A stretch of DNA of 64,000 bases. Source: Dechloromonas sp. (lineage in GTDB: Bacteria; Pseudomonadota; Gammaproteobacteria; Burkholderiales; Rhodocyclaceae). How positions within the stretch are numbered: the stretch's first letter is position 1; every line of letters begins with the position of its first letter. Where the stretch lies: assembly GCA_011391255.1 (NCBI GenBank), contig JAABQV010000001.1, positions 124,001 through 188,000 on the forward strand, in the 5' to 3' direction. The notes beneath the pieces were generated by a model that saw only the letters and a list, made by a program, of their open reading frames with translations, made no database searches and was not told where the DNA came from. Below are positions 33,369-40,793 of this stretch, one piece after another. A program made the position numbers and the translations under genes.

Positions 33369-34790
33369 TCATTGAGCCTTATTCTGCATGATCTGCATGC
33401 CTTTGAGAAGGTTGACCGCTTGCTGGAACTGGTTGTCAGCCTTTGTTGCATACTCGAGGCGTTGCGGCATCTCTTCGTCGACTTCATTCTTGCTCTTGTC
33501 TTTGCCCTCTGTTTTTGCCGGCTTGCTCGGCGCTTTGCCTGCATCTTTGGCAACTTCCTTGGGGCTTTCCTTTTCACGGTCATTGTTAAGGTGACGTTCG
33601 AGATCAGCTTCGCGCAGGCGCGGCGATGAAGGGGTGTTACCGTTCGCTGATTCTTCAACAATGATGTCAGGCACGATGCCTTTGGCTTGGATCGCGCGGC
33701 CTTGCGGCGTGTAGTAGCGGGCAGTGGTCAGCTTGATCGCCGAATTGCCGGGGAGCGGGATAACCGACTGAACCGAACCCTTGCCGAAGGTTTGCGTGCC
33801 CATGATGACGGCGCGTTTGTGATCCTGCAACGCACCGGCAACGATTTCTGAAGCTGAGGCAGAGCCGGCATTGACGAGAACGACCATCGGCACCTTTTTG
33901 ACCTCAACCGGCAGTGTCAGCAGCGGATCTTCGCGAGTGCCACGCAGGTAATCACGCGAACGGGCGAGATATTCCTGCTTGGCATCCGGCGTCCGGCCAT
34001 CGGTCGAGACAACCTTGACATCCGGTGGCAGGAAAGCGGCAGAAACGCCGATGGCACCATTAAGCAAGCCACCCGGATCGTTACGCAAGTCAAGCACCAA
34101 GCCATTCAGCTTGCCGGTTTTATAGAGGCCGCTGATGTGCTTGGAGAGTTCCGCGACGGTGTTTTCCTGGAACTGGGTGACGCGCACCCAGCCGTAGCCT
34201 GGTTCGGTCAGCTTGGATTTGACGCTCTGCACCTTGATCACTTCGCGGATCAGGGTGATTTCGATCGGCTTGGTTTCACCCTTGCGAATTATCGAAAGCT
34301 TGATCGGTGTCTTCGGCTTGCCGCGCATTTTCTTGACGGCATCACTCAAGGTCAGACCTTTGACCGGAGTTTCATCAAGTTTGAAAATCAGGTCGCCCGA
34401 CTTGACGCCGGCACGGTAGGCCGGCGTGTCCTCAATCGGAGAAACAACCTTGACGAGGCCATCTTCCATGCCAACTTCAATGCCCAAACCACCAAATTCG
34501 CCTTGAGTGCCCACCTGTAAATCCTTGAAGGCATCGGCGTCGAGGTAGGACGAGTGGGGGTCAAGGTTGGCGAGCATGCCGGAAATGGCATTGGTGATCA
34601 TTTTCTTGTCTTCAACCGGCTCGACATAGCCTTGCTTGATCGCGCTATAAACCTCGGCGAAGGTGCGCAATTCGTCAATCGGCAAGCCTTGCGGCGTTTC
34701 TTTGTCGGCCAGCGCGGGAACGCCCAGGCTGATAAATGCACCGGCAATGAATCCGCCAATAACCAAACTGATAGATTTTGTCTTATTCAT
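33369..34790 (-). CDS. ctpA: Carboxy-terminal processing protease (S41 family)
   Basis: A 473-residue periplasmic serine protease with a signal/anchor (SLVIGGFIAGAFISLGVPAL), a PDZ domain (GGLGIEVGMEDGLVKVVSPI through about residue 190), and the S41 core with LVLDLRNDPGG and VLVNAGSASASEIVAGALQD carrying the catalytic serine. The lysine about 25 residues later (FGKGSVQ) completes the Ser-Lys dyad. The C-terminal ~110 residues are lysine/glutamate-rich and low in complexity. ATG 34790 overlaps the envC stop in ATGA form and is preferred to the upstream ATG at 34805. Pairing with envC points to cell-wall turnover and division. Confidence 0.92.
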   Translation of the reverse strand: MNKTKSISLVIGGFIAGAFISLGVPALADKETPQGLPIDELRTFAEVYSAIKQGYVEPVEDKKMITNAISGMLANLDPHSSYLDADAFKDLQVGTQGEFGGLGIEVGMEDGLVKVVSPIEDTPAYRAGVKSGDLIFKLDETPVKGLTLSDAVKKMRGKPKTPIKLSIIRKGETKPIEITLIREVIKVQSVKSKLTEPGYGWVRVTQFQENTVAELSKHISGLYKTGKLNGLVLDLRNDPGGLLNGAIGVSAAFLPPDVKVVSTDGRTPDAKQEYLARSRDYLRGTREDPLLTLPVEVKKVPMVVLVNAGSASASEIVAGALQDHKRAVIMGTQTFGKGSVQSVIPLPGNSAIKLTTARYYTPQGRAIQAKGIVPDIIVEESANGNTPSSPRLREADLERHLNNDREKESPKEVAKDAGKAPSKPAKTEGKDKSKNEVDEEMPQRLEYATKADNQFQQAVNLLKGMQIMQNKAQ

Positions 34791-36187
34791 TTCAAACTTG
34801 CCCATTTCATCGGGTCGACCGGTTGCCCTTGGTGGCGGAGTTCAAAGTATAAACCGGAATCCGGATTGCCCCCGCTGTTGCCTACGGTGGCCACGGTTTC
34901 CCCGCCTTTGACTGCCTGACCCACCTGCTTCAGCAGGGAATCGTTGTTGCCGTAAATCGTTAAATAAGAGTCGCCATGGTCGACGATCAAAAGATTGCCA
35001 AAACCACGCATCCACTCCGCAAAGACTACACGTCCGTTGGCGACGGCTTTTACGTCGTTACCAATTCCTGCCTTTATAAAAAGCCCCTTCCAGGTGCCAC
35101 CACCATCACGTGGACTACCGTAGCGACCAGATACATTGCCGCGCACCGGCAGGCGCAAGTTGCCTTTCTGACGGACAAAGCTGCCATCACTGGCAACTGG
35201 CTCGTAACGATTCTCGGATTCGACCGCTTTGGGGCGGCTCGGTTCGCTTGGAGCGATGGCGACCGAAGATTCTTTTTCGGGGGGCAGTGTGCCGGGTTTT
35301 GCCTTTTCTTTCTCCGAGTCTCGTTGCCTTGCTGCCGCAGCAAGTCTAGCGGCTTCCCTGGCTTTTGCTGCTTCCGCTTCACGCGCAGCCTTGGCCGCCT
35401 GTGCTGCCTGAGCGGCAAGGATTTTAGAGAGCCGGTCAATCAGGTCAGTCATGCGTTTTTCGTCGCGCTGTAAACTGCCGATCTCCTTGCGTTGCGCGCT
35501 GACTTTTTCTGAAATTTGGCCATACAAGGCTTTGCGCTCTTCGCGTTGCTTTTTTAACTCGGCGTGCCGTTCCTGCTGCTGGGCTTCGACCGCCAGCAGG
35601 TCATTGGCCCGCTCTTTAGCGTCCTCGGCCAGTGCTTTTTTCTTGTCCAAAGTGGCATTGATCTCACCCATAAGTTCGGCTCGGGTCAGCGCGATAGCGG
35701 CGAGATAGCGAAGGTCGCGCGCCATTTGATTGGGGTCGTCGCCATTGAGCAGCAATTGCAAGGAGTCCGGTGTGCCGCGTAAGTATTGCCGGTAAAGCAG
35801 TTTTTCAAGCTGGCTTTGCTGCTGACTCAGGGTTTGCCCCAATGCCTTTGATTGTTGATCGAGATTTTGCAGCTTTTTTTCGAGTTGACCGCGCTGCTCA
35901 CCGAGTTCATTTAGTTCGCGCTGCAGACGCGAAATTTTGCGTTCTGATTCACTGAGGCGGTCGGCGGCGTCCGCCTTGTTTTCTTCACTGCTTGAAAGCT
36001 CCTTGCGCAAGTTGTCGATGCGCCCGCGTAGTTCACCGAGGTCGGCTTGTTTGTCGGCAATCTCGGGCGAGGCCGGCTTTTTGCCGGAATTGGTTGCGTG
36101 CAGCGGCCAGGAGAGCCCGGCTAATAGGGCGACCAGCGCGGCTGCTGAGAGTGTTTTTGCGCGAATGAAGTGCGGTGCTAGCGGCAA
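34787..36187 (-). CDS. envC: Murein hydrolase activator EnvC
   Basis: Activates N-acetylmuramyl-L-alanine amidases at the division septum. The 466-residue protein has a signal peptide (AALVALLAGLSWPLHA), a long coiled coil (about residues 35-260, rich in E, K, R, Q and L), an alanine/lysine linker, and a C-terminal LytM/M23-like domain from about 345. The LytM domain lacks the zinc-binding histidines of true endopeptidases (GLFIKAGIGND in place of the first motif), as expected for an EnvC activator. It is the first gene of the leftward run envC-ctpA-unknown-moeB. Confidence 0.9.
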   Translation of the reverse strand: MPLAPHFIRAKTLSAAALVALLAGLSWPLHATNSGKKPASPEIADKQADLGELRGRIDNLRKELSSSEENKADAADRLSESERKISRLQRELNELGEQRGQLEKKLQNLDQQSKALGQTLSQQQSQLEKLLYRQYLRGTPDSLQLLLNGDDPNQMARDLRYLAAIALTRAELMGEINATLDKKKALAEDAKERANDLLAVEAQQQERHAELKKQREERKALYGQISEKVSAQRKEIGSLQRDEKRMTDLIDRLSKILAAQAAQAAKAAREAEAAKAREAARLAAAARQRDSEKEKAKPGTLPPEKESSVAIAPSEPSRPKAVESENRYEPVASDGSFVRQKGNLRLPVRGNVSGRYGSPRDGGGTWKGLFIKAGIGNDVKAVANGRVVFAEWMRGFGNLLIVDHGDSYLTIYGNNDSLLKQVGQAVKGGETVATVGNSGGNPDSGLYFELRHQGQPVDPMKWASLK

Positions 36188-36254
36188 AGGATTCAGTTTC
36201 TTTCAGGCGGACATGGTGTGTTGCGCCGACAGCGAATTGCGAAGAGTTGTTGAT

Positions 36255-36284
36255 TAAGGTCTGTGAAACCCAAGACCTTATTTT
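36255..36284 (+). repeat. Perfect 8-bp inverted repeat with T-tract upstream of the ArsR-type gene
   Basis: TAAGGTCT (36255-36262) pairs with AGACCTTA (36273-36280), with a ten-base loop and TTTT immediately after. It could be an attenuator-like hairpin or part of the control region of the downstream operon. It lies 39 bases ahead of the TTG start. Confidence 0.45.
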
Positions 36285-36299
36285 ATAATGACGAATTAT
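36285..36299 (+). promoter_or_regulatory. Candidate ArsR-family operator ATAAT-N5-ATTAT
   Basis: ATAAT at 36285-36289 and ATTAT at 36295-36299 form an AT-rich dyad with a five-base spacer, 20 bases before the TTG start of the regulator gene. ArsR-family repressors such as BigR and SqrR bind AT-rich dyads near their own promoters. Autoregulation is therefore the natural reading, but the match is by eye. Confidence 0.4.
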
Positions 36300-36318
36300 T
36301 CCGCAATGAGGAATTGTC

Positions 36319-36636
36319 TTGGAAAAACGCCCTTTCAATTTGATCGAGAAGCAGGAGCACATTGAGCTTGCCGCTCGTGCGCTCAAGGGAATTGCCCATC
36401 CGCTGCGTCTTAAAATACTCTGCGTCATCGGCGATCGCGAAGTCTGTGTGCAGGAAATTGTCGATCAGGTGGGAACATCGCAAAGCAATATCTCTCAGCA
36501 TCTGGCTATTTTGCGCGAGAAAAATGTGTTGTTGACCCGCAAGGATGCCAATCGCGTGTTCTATCGTGTCGGTGATCAACGTACCCTGCAGCTTGTTAGT
36601 ATGATGCGCGAAGTTTTTTGTGGTGAGGAGTCGTAA
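36319..36636 (+). CDS. ArsR-family regulator with SqrR/BigR-like cysteine pair
   Basis: A 105-residue winged-helix repressor, starting with TTG after AATGAGGAATTG. The HTH region is VGTSQSNISQHLAILREKNV (about residues 51-70). C35 in LRLKILCVIG and C101 in REVFCGEES are 66 residues apart, the same separation as C41-C107 of SqrR, C42-C108 of BigR and C38-C104 of HlyU, which sense persulfides by forming a tetrasulfide. A third cysteine, C43, is extra. Downstream is a rhodanese-domain protein five bases away, which supports a sulfane-sulfur role. Classical metal-binding ArsR motifs (CxCxxC) are absent. Confidence 0.8.
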   Translation: MEKRPFNLIEKQEHIELAARALKGIAHPLRLKILCVIGDREVCVQEIVDQVGTSQSNISQHLAILREKNVLLTRKDANRVFYRVGDQRTLQLVSMMREVFCGEES

Positions 36637-37065
36637 TTGGTCCCGATGGAATTTATTAACCAGAACGTTTTGCTGATTGGTGTGGTCATTACCAGCGGTT
36701 TGGCCTTGCTCTGGCCGATGCTGGCCGGTGCCGGTGGCGACGATGTCAGTCCGGCGCAGGCAACGCAGCTGATCAATCATGAAAACGCTCACATCATTGA
36801 CGTGCGCGAAGATAGCGAATTCGCCAGTGGCCATCTGCCGGAAGCGGTTCATGTGCCGATCTCCAAGTTGTCCGAGCGCATTGCCGATCTTGAGAAGTTT
36901 AAGGACAAGCCGCTGATTGTTTGTTGTGCCAGCGGTATGCGCTCCGGCCGCGCTTGCCGGCAATTGAAAAAGCAGGGTTTTGCCAGTTTGCACAATTTGG
37001 CTGGTGGTGTTGATGCCTGGGTTGGTGCCGGCTACCCGGTCAAAAAAGGCGGTCGCAGCAAATGA
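36637..37065 (+). CDS. Membrane-anchored rhodanese-domain sulfurtransferase
   Basis: A 142-residue protein with one N-terminal membrane helix (about residues 8-31, VLLIGVVITSGLALLWPML) followed by a single rhodanese domain. The active loop is CASGMR with catalytic C97 (the preceding C96 is extra). The HIIDVREDSEFASGHLPEAV segment is typical. TTG at 36637 has GAGGAG six bases upstream; ATG at 36646 is the alternative. It overlaps grxC by four bases. It probably transfers sulfane sulfur at the cytoplasmic face of the inner membrane. Resembles YibN, which precedes grxC-secB in E. coli. Confidence 0.88.
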   Translation: MVPMEFINQNVLLIGVVITSGLALLWPMLAGAGGDDVSPAQATQLINHENAHIIDVREDSEFASGHLPEAVHVPISKLSERIADLEKFKDKPLIVCCASGMRSGRACRQLKKQGFASLHNLAGGVDAWVGAGYPVKKGGRSK

Positions 37066-37325
37066 GCGCTCCTGTTTTGATGTATACCACGGCCGTCTGC
37101 CCGTTCTGCATTCGTGCCAAGCAACTGCTCAAGGCGCGCGGTGTGGAACAGATCGAAGAAGTCCGCATTGATCTTGACCCGGTGCGCCGCGATGAAATGA
37201 TGGAAAAAACCAAACGCCGCACCGTGCCGCAGATTTACATCGGCGCGACGCATGTTGGCGGCTGTGATGACCTGTACGCACTCGATGCAGCCGGCGAACT
37301 GATGCCGTTGCTGGAAACCAATTAA
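37062..37325 (+). CDS. grxC: Glutaredoxin 3
   Basis: An 87-residue thiol-disulfide oxidoreductase that uses glutathione. The CPFC active site is in TTAVCPFCIRAKQLL. The TVPQIYIG cis-proline motif and VGGCDDLYALD glutathione-binding loop are present. The start overlaps the rhodanese stop in ATGA form. The order rhodanese-grxC-secB-gpsA follows the E. coli yibN-grxC-secB-gpsA cluster, with an SH3 protein added. Confidence 0.97.
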   Translation: MSAPVLMYTTAVCPFCIRAKQLLKARGVEQIEEVRIDLDPVRRDEMMEKTKRRTVPQIYIGATHVGGCDDLYALDAAGELMPLLETN

Positions 37326-37342
37326 CTTACTGAAAGAGAATC

Positions 37343-37801
37343 ATGGAAGAAAACGCCCAGCCGGTCTTCGGCATCGAAAAACTCTACGTCAAAGACCTAT
37401 CTGTTGAAGTGCCGAACTCGCCCGAGATTTTTCTTGAGCATGACGCTCCGCAAGTTGAAATTCAGCTCAATACGACTGGCCGTGGCGTCGGTGAAGGTGT
37501 TTTTGAAGTCCTGCTGACGGTTACCGTGACTGCCAAGCTGGCCGACAAAACCGTATTTTTGGTTGAAGTGGGTCAGGCCGGCATTTTCCGCATCATGAAT
37601 GTGCCGGAAGAACAGATCGAGCCGCTGATTGCCGTCGCCTGCCCGAACATCCTCTTCCCCTATGCCCGCGAAACCGTGTCGGATGCAGTGACGCGCGCCG
37701 GCTTTTCGCCGATCGTCCTGCAGCCGGTCAATTTCGAAGCCATGTACATGGCTCGCATGCAGGAGCAGTCACAGCCGGCTGTCGCCGAAACCCTACAGTA
37801 A
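37343..37801 (+). CDS. secB: Protein-export chaperone SecB
   Basis: A 152-residue cytoplasmic chaperone that keeps precursors unfolded and delivers them to SecA. The KLYVKDLSVEVPNSPEIF strand, the TTGRGVGEGVFEVLLTVTVT segment and the conserved CPNILFPYARETVSDAVTRA stretch are all present. The length is normal. It lies 17 bases after grxC and 8 bases before the SH3 gene. Confidence 0.97.
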   Translation: MEENAQPVFGIEKLYVKDLSVEVPNSPEIFLEHDAPQVEIQLNTTGRGVGEGVFEVLLTVTVTAKLADKTVFLVEVGQAGIFRIMNVPEEQIEPLIAVACPNILFPYARETVSDAVTRAGFSPIVLQPVNFEAMYMARMQEQSQPAVAETLQ

Positions 37802-37809
37802 GGATCAAT

Positions 37810-38247
37810 ATGCGCCGGGTACTGAGTGTTCTGCTATTGCTGGCGGTCAGTGGTTCGGCGCTGGCTATTGACTATCGTTCGGTTCAGCCCCCGGCTGCAG
37901 TCCTCTTTGATTCACCTTCGCTCAAAGCCAAAAAGCTTTACCTGATCAAAGCGCAAACGCCGGTTGAAGTGGTCGTCAAACTTGATGGCTGGAGCAAGGT
38001 TCGTGATGCGGAAGGCACGCTAGCCTGGGTCGAAAGCCGTCTTCTGGCTGAGCGCCGGACGCTTGTTGTGACTGCGCCCAAGGCGGAAATTCGTCAGGCC
38101 GAGCGTCCCGATGCGCCGGTTGTTGCCGAACTGGATAAATGGGTGGCAATGGAACTGATTGAACCCGCTTCACCAGGCTGGGCCAAAGTGCGCCACCGCG
38201 ATGGTGCCACCGGCTACGTTCGCTCGACGCAGGTCTGGGGTCTATGA
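37810..38247 (+). CDS. Periplasmic SH3-domain protein
   Basis: A 145-residue protein with a signal peptide (RRVLSVLLLLAVSGSALA) and two SH3-like repeats. Each contains a W-x-K-V-R motif (LDGWSKVRDAEGTLAWVESR and SPGWAKVRHRDGATGYVRST). Bacterial SH3 proteins of this kind usually associate with the cell wall. Its start follows secB by 8 bases, and it overlaps gpsA by four bases, so it is within the same operon. The exact function is not evident. Confidence 0.8.
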   Translation: MRRVLSVLLLLAVSGSALAIDYRSVQPPAAVLFDSPSLKAKKLYLIKAQTPVEVVVKLDGWSKVRDAEGTLAWVESRLLAERRTLVVTAPKAEIRQAERPDAPVVAELDKWVAMELIEPASPGWAKVRHRDGATGYVRSTQVWGL

Positions 38248-39233
38248 AAATCACCCTGCTTGGCGCCGGAGCCTGGGGTACGGCACTGGCGATAGCCTTT
38301 GCCGGCAAGCATCAAGTCACTTTATGGTCGCGCGAGGCGGATGTTGCGGTCGACCTGGAAAACACGCGGGAAAATCGTCGCTTCTTCCCCGGCCATAAAT
38401 TGCCGGATTCAGTCAGGGTTCTGACGGATTTTGCAGCAGCAGTGGCCGGCGCTGATTTATTGGTTGTCGCGACGCCCATCGCCGGTTTGCGCCCGACCGC
38501 CGAACAACTCAAAAAACTCGGCTCGACCTGCCCCTTGCTATGGGTTTGCAAGGGTTTTGAGGCAGGCAGCGGCAAGTTGCCGCATCAGGTTATTGCCGAG
38601 GTGCTCGGCGCTGATGCTGTTTACGGCGCCTTGTCCGGCCCCAGTTTTGCTGAAGAAGTCGCCAGCGGCCAACCGACGGCGATTGCGCTGGCCGCCAATC
38701 AGCCCATTTTCGCTCGCGAAATGGCGCATCAATTACACGGCAGCCGTCTGCGCATTTACGCCAATGATGATCTCGTTGGCGTTGAAGTTGGTGGCGCCGT
38801 CAAAAATGTACTCGCCATCGCTACCGGCGTCTGCGACGGCCTCGGGCTCGGACTCAATTCGAGAGCCGCATTGATGACCCGTGGCCTCGCCGAAATCGCC
38901 CGCCTCGGTCTGGCTCTGGGTGCTCAGCGTGAAACCTTCATGGGGCTCGCCGGCATGGGCGACCTGATCCTGACCTGTACTGGCGATCTTTCACGCAATC
39001 GCCGGGTTGGTCTGGCGTTGGCTGAAAATAAATCGCTGCCGCAAATACTTGAAGAACTCGGCCATGTTGCCGAAGGCGTTTACACCGCCCGCGAAGTCGC
39101 CAAGCTGGCGCTGGCGCATGCAGTCGATATGCCGATTTCGTCGGCTGTTGCGGCGGTGCTGGATGGGCAACTCAGTGCGGCCAAAGCACTGGAGCAATTG
39201 ATGGCTCGCGACCCTCGGGAAGAGCTGGCCTGA
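38244..39233 (+). CDS. gpsA: Glycerol-3-phosphate dehydrogenase [NAD(P)+]
   Basis: Reduces dihydroxyacetone phosphate to sn-glycerol 3-phosphate for phospholipid synthesis. The 329-residue protein begins with the Rossmann motif ITLLGAGAWGTALAIAFAG, then has ALSGPSFAEEVA and the catalytic-lysine segment EVGGAVKNVLAIATGVCDGL. LGLNSRAALMTRGLAEI is also present. It ends the run that starts with the ArsR-type regulator, followed by a 129-base spacer in which no terminator is obvious. Confidence 0.97.
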   Translation: MKITLLGAGAWGTALAIAFAGKHQVTLWSREADVAVDLENTRENRRFFPGHKLPDSVRVLTDFAAAVAGADLLVVATPIAGLRPTAEQLKKLGSTCPLLWVCKGFEAGSGKLPHQVIAEVLGADAVYGALSGPSFAEEVASGQPTAIALAANQPIFAREMAHQLHGSRLRIYANDDLVGVEVGGAVKNVLAIATGVCDGLGLGLNSRAALMTRGLAEIARLGLALGAQRETFMGLAGMGDLILTCTGDLSRNRRVGLALAENKSLPQILEELGHVAEGVYTAREVAKLALAHAVDMPISSAVAAVLDGQLSAAKALEQLMARDPREELA

Positions 39234-39362
39234 GTTTTTGGCGCTTTGCTGCATTCCAATTTTTCCAAAATAGCAGGTCACGCTTAATGGTGCGCCGCAT
39301 TTGCCGTTTATCTACAAATCGGGTACCGTGTCATCTACTAAATTTTCGCCAGAATTGCTCAT

Positions 39363-39815
39363 ATGTCCTCAGTTCTTAGCACCATAAGCCATGCAACATT
39401 AAGTCACTTGATAGCGTCCGGTTCCGTGCAGGAAGCGGAGGTGATTGCTCAGCCAGGCGGCTGGGGTGTAGTCATTACGTGCGGGGCGACCAAACAATCC
39501 TTGGCTGCTCGTCGTGGTTCTGTTCGAATATTTCGCAAGTTTGAGACTTTGGCTTGTTATCTCAAGGATCTGGGTATCGCTCACTACCAAGTGAATGCCA
39601 GCAACTATGACCCTGTTGCCACCAAAGCAACGCAAATTCGTCCGGACTCTGCCTTGCGCATGCGGGTAGCGCATGAGGCAGCAGCCTATAACGACTGGTT
39701 GAAAGAGAAAGTCTCTCGCTCTTTGGACGGGCTGGAAAATGGAACGAACCGAATTATTGAGGCTGATGAATGGGTCAAAATACGAGCTGCGAAGCAGGCT
39801 CGTAGCGTTGCATGA
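39363..39815 (+). CDS. ParC-like antitoxin/partition-associated protein
   Basis: A 150-residue protein whose first ~75 residues (IAQPGGWGVVITCGATKQSL, RGSVRIFRKFETLACYLKDL) resemble the ParC-type plasmid partition-associated family. The C-terminal half has a helical region (AAYNDWLKEKVSRSLDGLEN) typical of antitoxins that wrap the toxin. It overlaps the next, ParE-like gene in ATGA form, the standard antitoxin-first arrangement. It is longer than most ParD antitoxins. I expect it to neutralise the downstream toxin and repress the operon. The pair sits between gpsA and the pilus operon and looks acquired. Confidence 0.65.
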   Translation: MSSVLSTISHATLSHLIASGSVQEAEVIAQPGGWGVVITCGATKQSLAARRGSVRIFRKFETLACYLKDLGIAHYQVNASNYDPVATKATQIRPDSALRMRVAHEAAAYNDWLKEKVSRSLDGLENGTNRIIEADEWVKIRAAKQARSVA

Positions 39816-40087
39816 AAAGAGTCATCAAGACTCAAAGCTATCAAGACGATCTTGATCAAATTGAAGCCTTTATCGCTCAAGACAACCCATCTGCGGCTTT
39901 GGAAATGTGGTTTTACATTGACGATCAAGTCGACAAACTGGCCGATTCAAAATTTCCACGGCGATCAGGTAGGGTTTCTGGAACGAAAGAACTGGTTGCG
40001 CACGAAAACTACATCGTGATTTTTATTGAAGATAAAAGTTCTGTCACCGCGATCAACGTGGTGCATGCGAGACGGAAGTATCCTTAG
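39812..40087 (+). CDS. RelE/ParE-family toxin
   Basis: A 91-residue small basic-to-neutral protein with the ParE fold pattern: QSYQDDLDQIEAFIAQDNPS (helix hairpin), FPRRSGRVSGTKELVA (the core strand with the P-x-R-S-GR-x-G pattern), and YIVIFIEDKSSVTAINVVHA RRKYP at the end. ParE toxins poison gyrase and RelE toxins cut ribosomal mRNA; the sequence alone does not choose. It is translationally coupled to the antitoxin and ends 6 bases before the convergent pseudopilin gene. Confidence 0.8.
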   Translation: MKRVIKTQSYQDDLDQIEAFIAQDNPSAALEMWFYIDDQVDKLADSKFPRRSGRVSGTKELVAHENYIVIFIEDKSSVTAINVVHARRKYP

Positions 40088-40093
40088 TATTGC

Positions 40094-40783
40094 TCAGGGC
40101 AAACGCCCAGCGGCGACCATTCGCGATTTCAGAATGCTAGGGACGATCCAGACGACGAGGTCATCAAAGGACGGAGTAGTGGTATGTGAGACAAATATTC
40201 TATTGGTAGCGTTAGAGTTTTCCAGTTCGTCTCCTGTGCCGTTCGGAATTTTGGCACCGGAAGATTGATAGGCTCCAGCTCCATTGCTCCCGTGACTGAC
40301 GACAACCGCTGGCAGTTCGGAGGCAACATTACTTGTCGCTGCAGTGCTGTCCTTGACTTCGCCAGTACCGTTGGTGTCTAGTGTAAAACTGCTTAAAGCC
40401 CCACCCGTAAGCGAAGCAGTGAATCCAGCACTTACAAAATAGCTGAAACGATTCCCCCACGGGTCGCTTTCCGGAAGTCCAAGTGTTATCCAGGGCAATA
40501 CGCCGTGTTCTAGTGGGCAGGCCTCAGCACCAGCGCCAGCGTCGGTGTTAGCTAGTGTTGGCGGGGCAGGGCACGGCAGTCGTCCCTTTGAGAGAGCGAA
40601 GCCGAGTAAGGCCTCGCGAATATTCTCAAGTTGATGCTGCGCATCAAGGTTCTCCGAAACATTTCGCTGAGCCGACATGCCTAACATTAAGCCAGTCGAT
40701 AACAGAGCAACGATAATCAGGACTATCGTCAATTCGACAAGACTGAAAGCGGATTGGGATAGTTTTGTTGGTGGGGCTTTCAT
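40094..40783 (-). CDS. Type IV pilin-like minor pseudopilin
   Basis: A 229-residue protein starting at ATG 40783, ten bases from the end of the large upstream pseudopilin gene. The prepilin-like N-terminus is SQSA followed by FSLVELTIVLIIVALLSTGL, so processing would occur at Ala-Phe and not Gly-Phe, with the conserved glutamate at position +5 of the mature protein. The body has GRLPCPAPPT and GVLPWITLGLPESDPWGNRF, motifs shared with the 844-residue neighbour. It is the last gene of the eleven-gene operon. The codons above 40783 in the same frame lie inside that neighbour and are ignored. Confidence 0.82.
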   Translation of the reverse strand: MKAPPTKLSQSAFSLVELTIVLIIVALLSTGLMLGMSAQRNVSENLDAQHQLENIREALLGFALSKGRLPCPAPPTLANTDAGAGAEACPLEHGVLPWITLGLPESDPWGNRFSYFVSAGFTASLTGGALSSFTLDTNGTGEVKDSTAATSNVASELPAVVVSHGSNGAGAYQSSGAKIPNGTGDELENSNATNRIFVSHTTTPSFDDLVVWIVPSILKSRMVAAGRLP

Positions 40784-40793
40784 TGTTTGCCGA

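Noticed and set aside
33350..33661. Extension of the 133-residue unknown protein to 33661 (237 residues)
   Set aside because: The added part is a lysine/arginine-rich reading of ctpA in another frame, and ATG 33349 has a strong ribosome-binding site.
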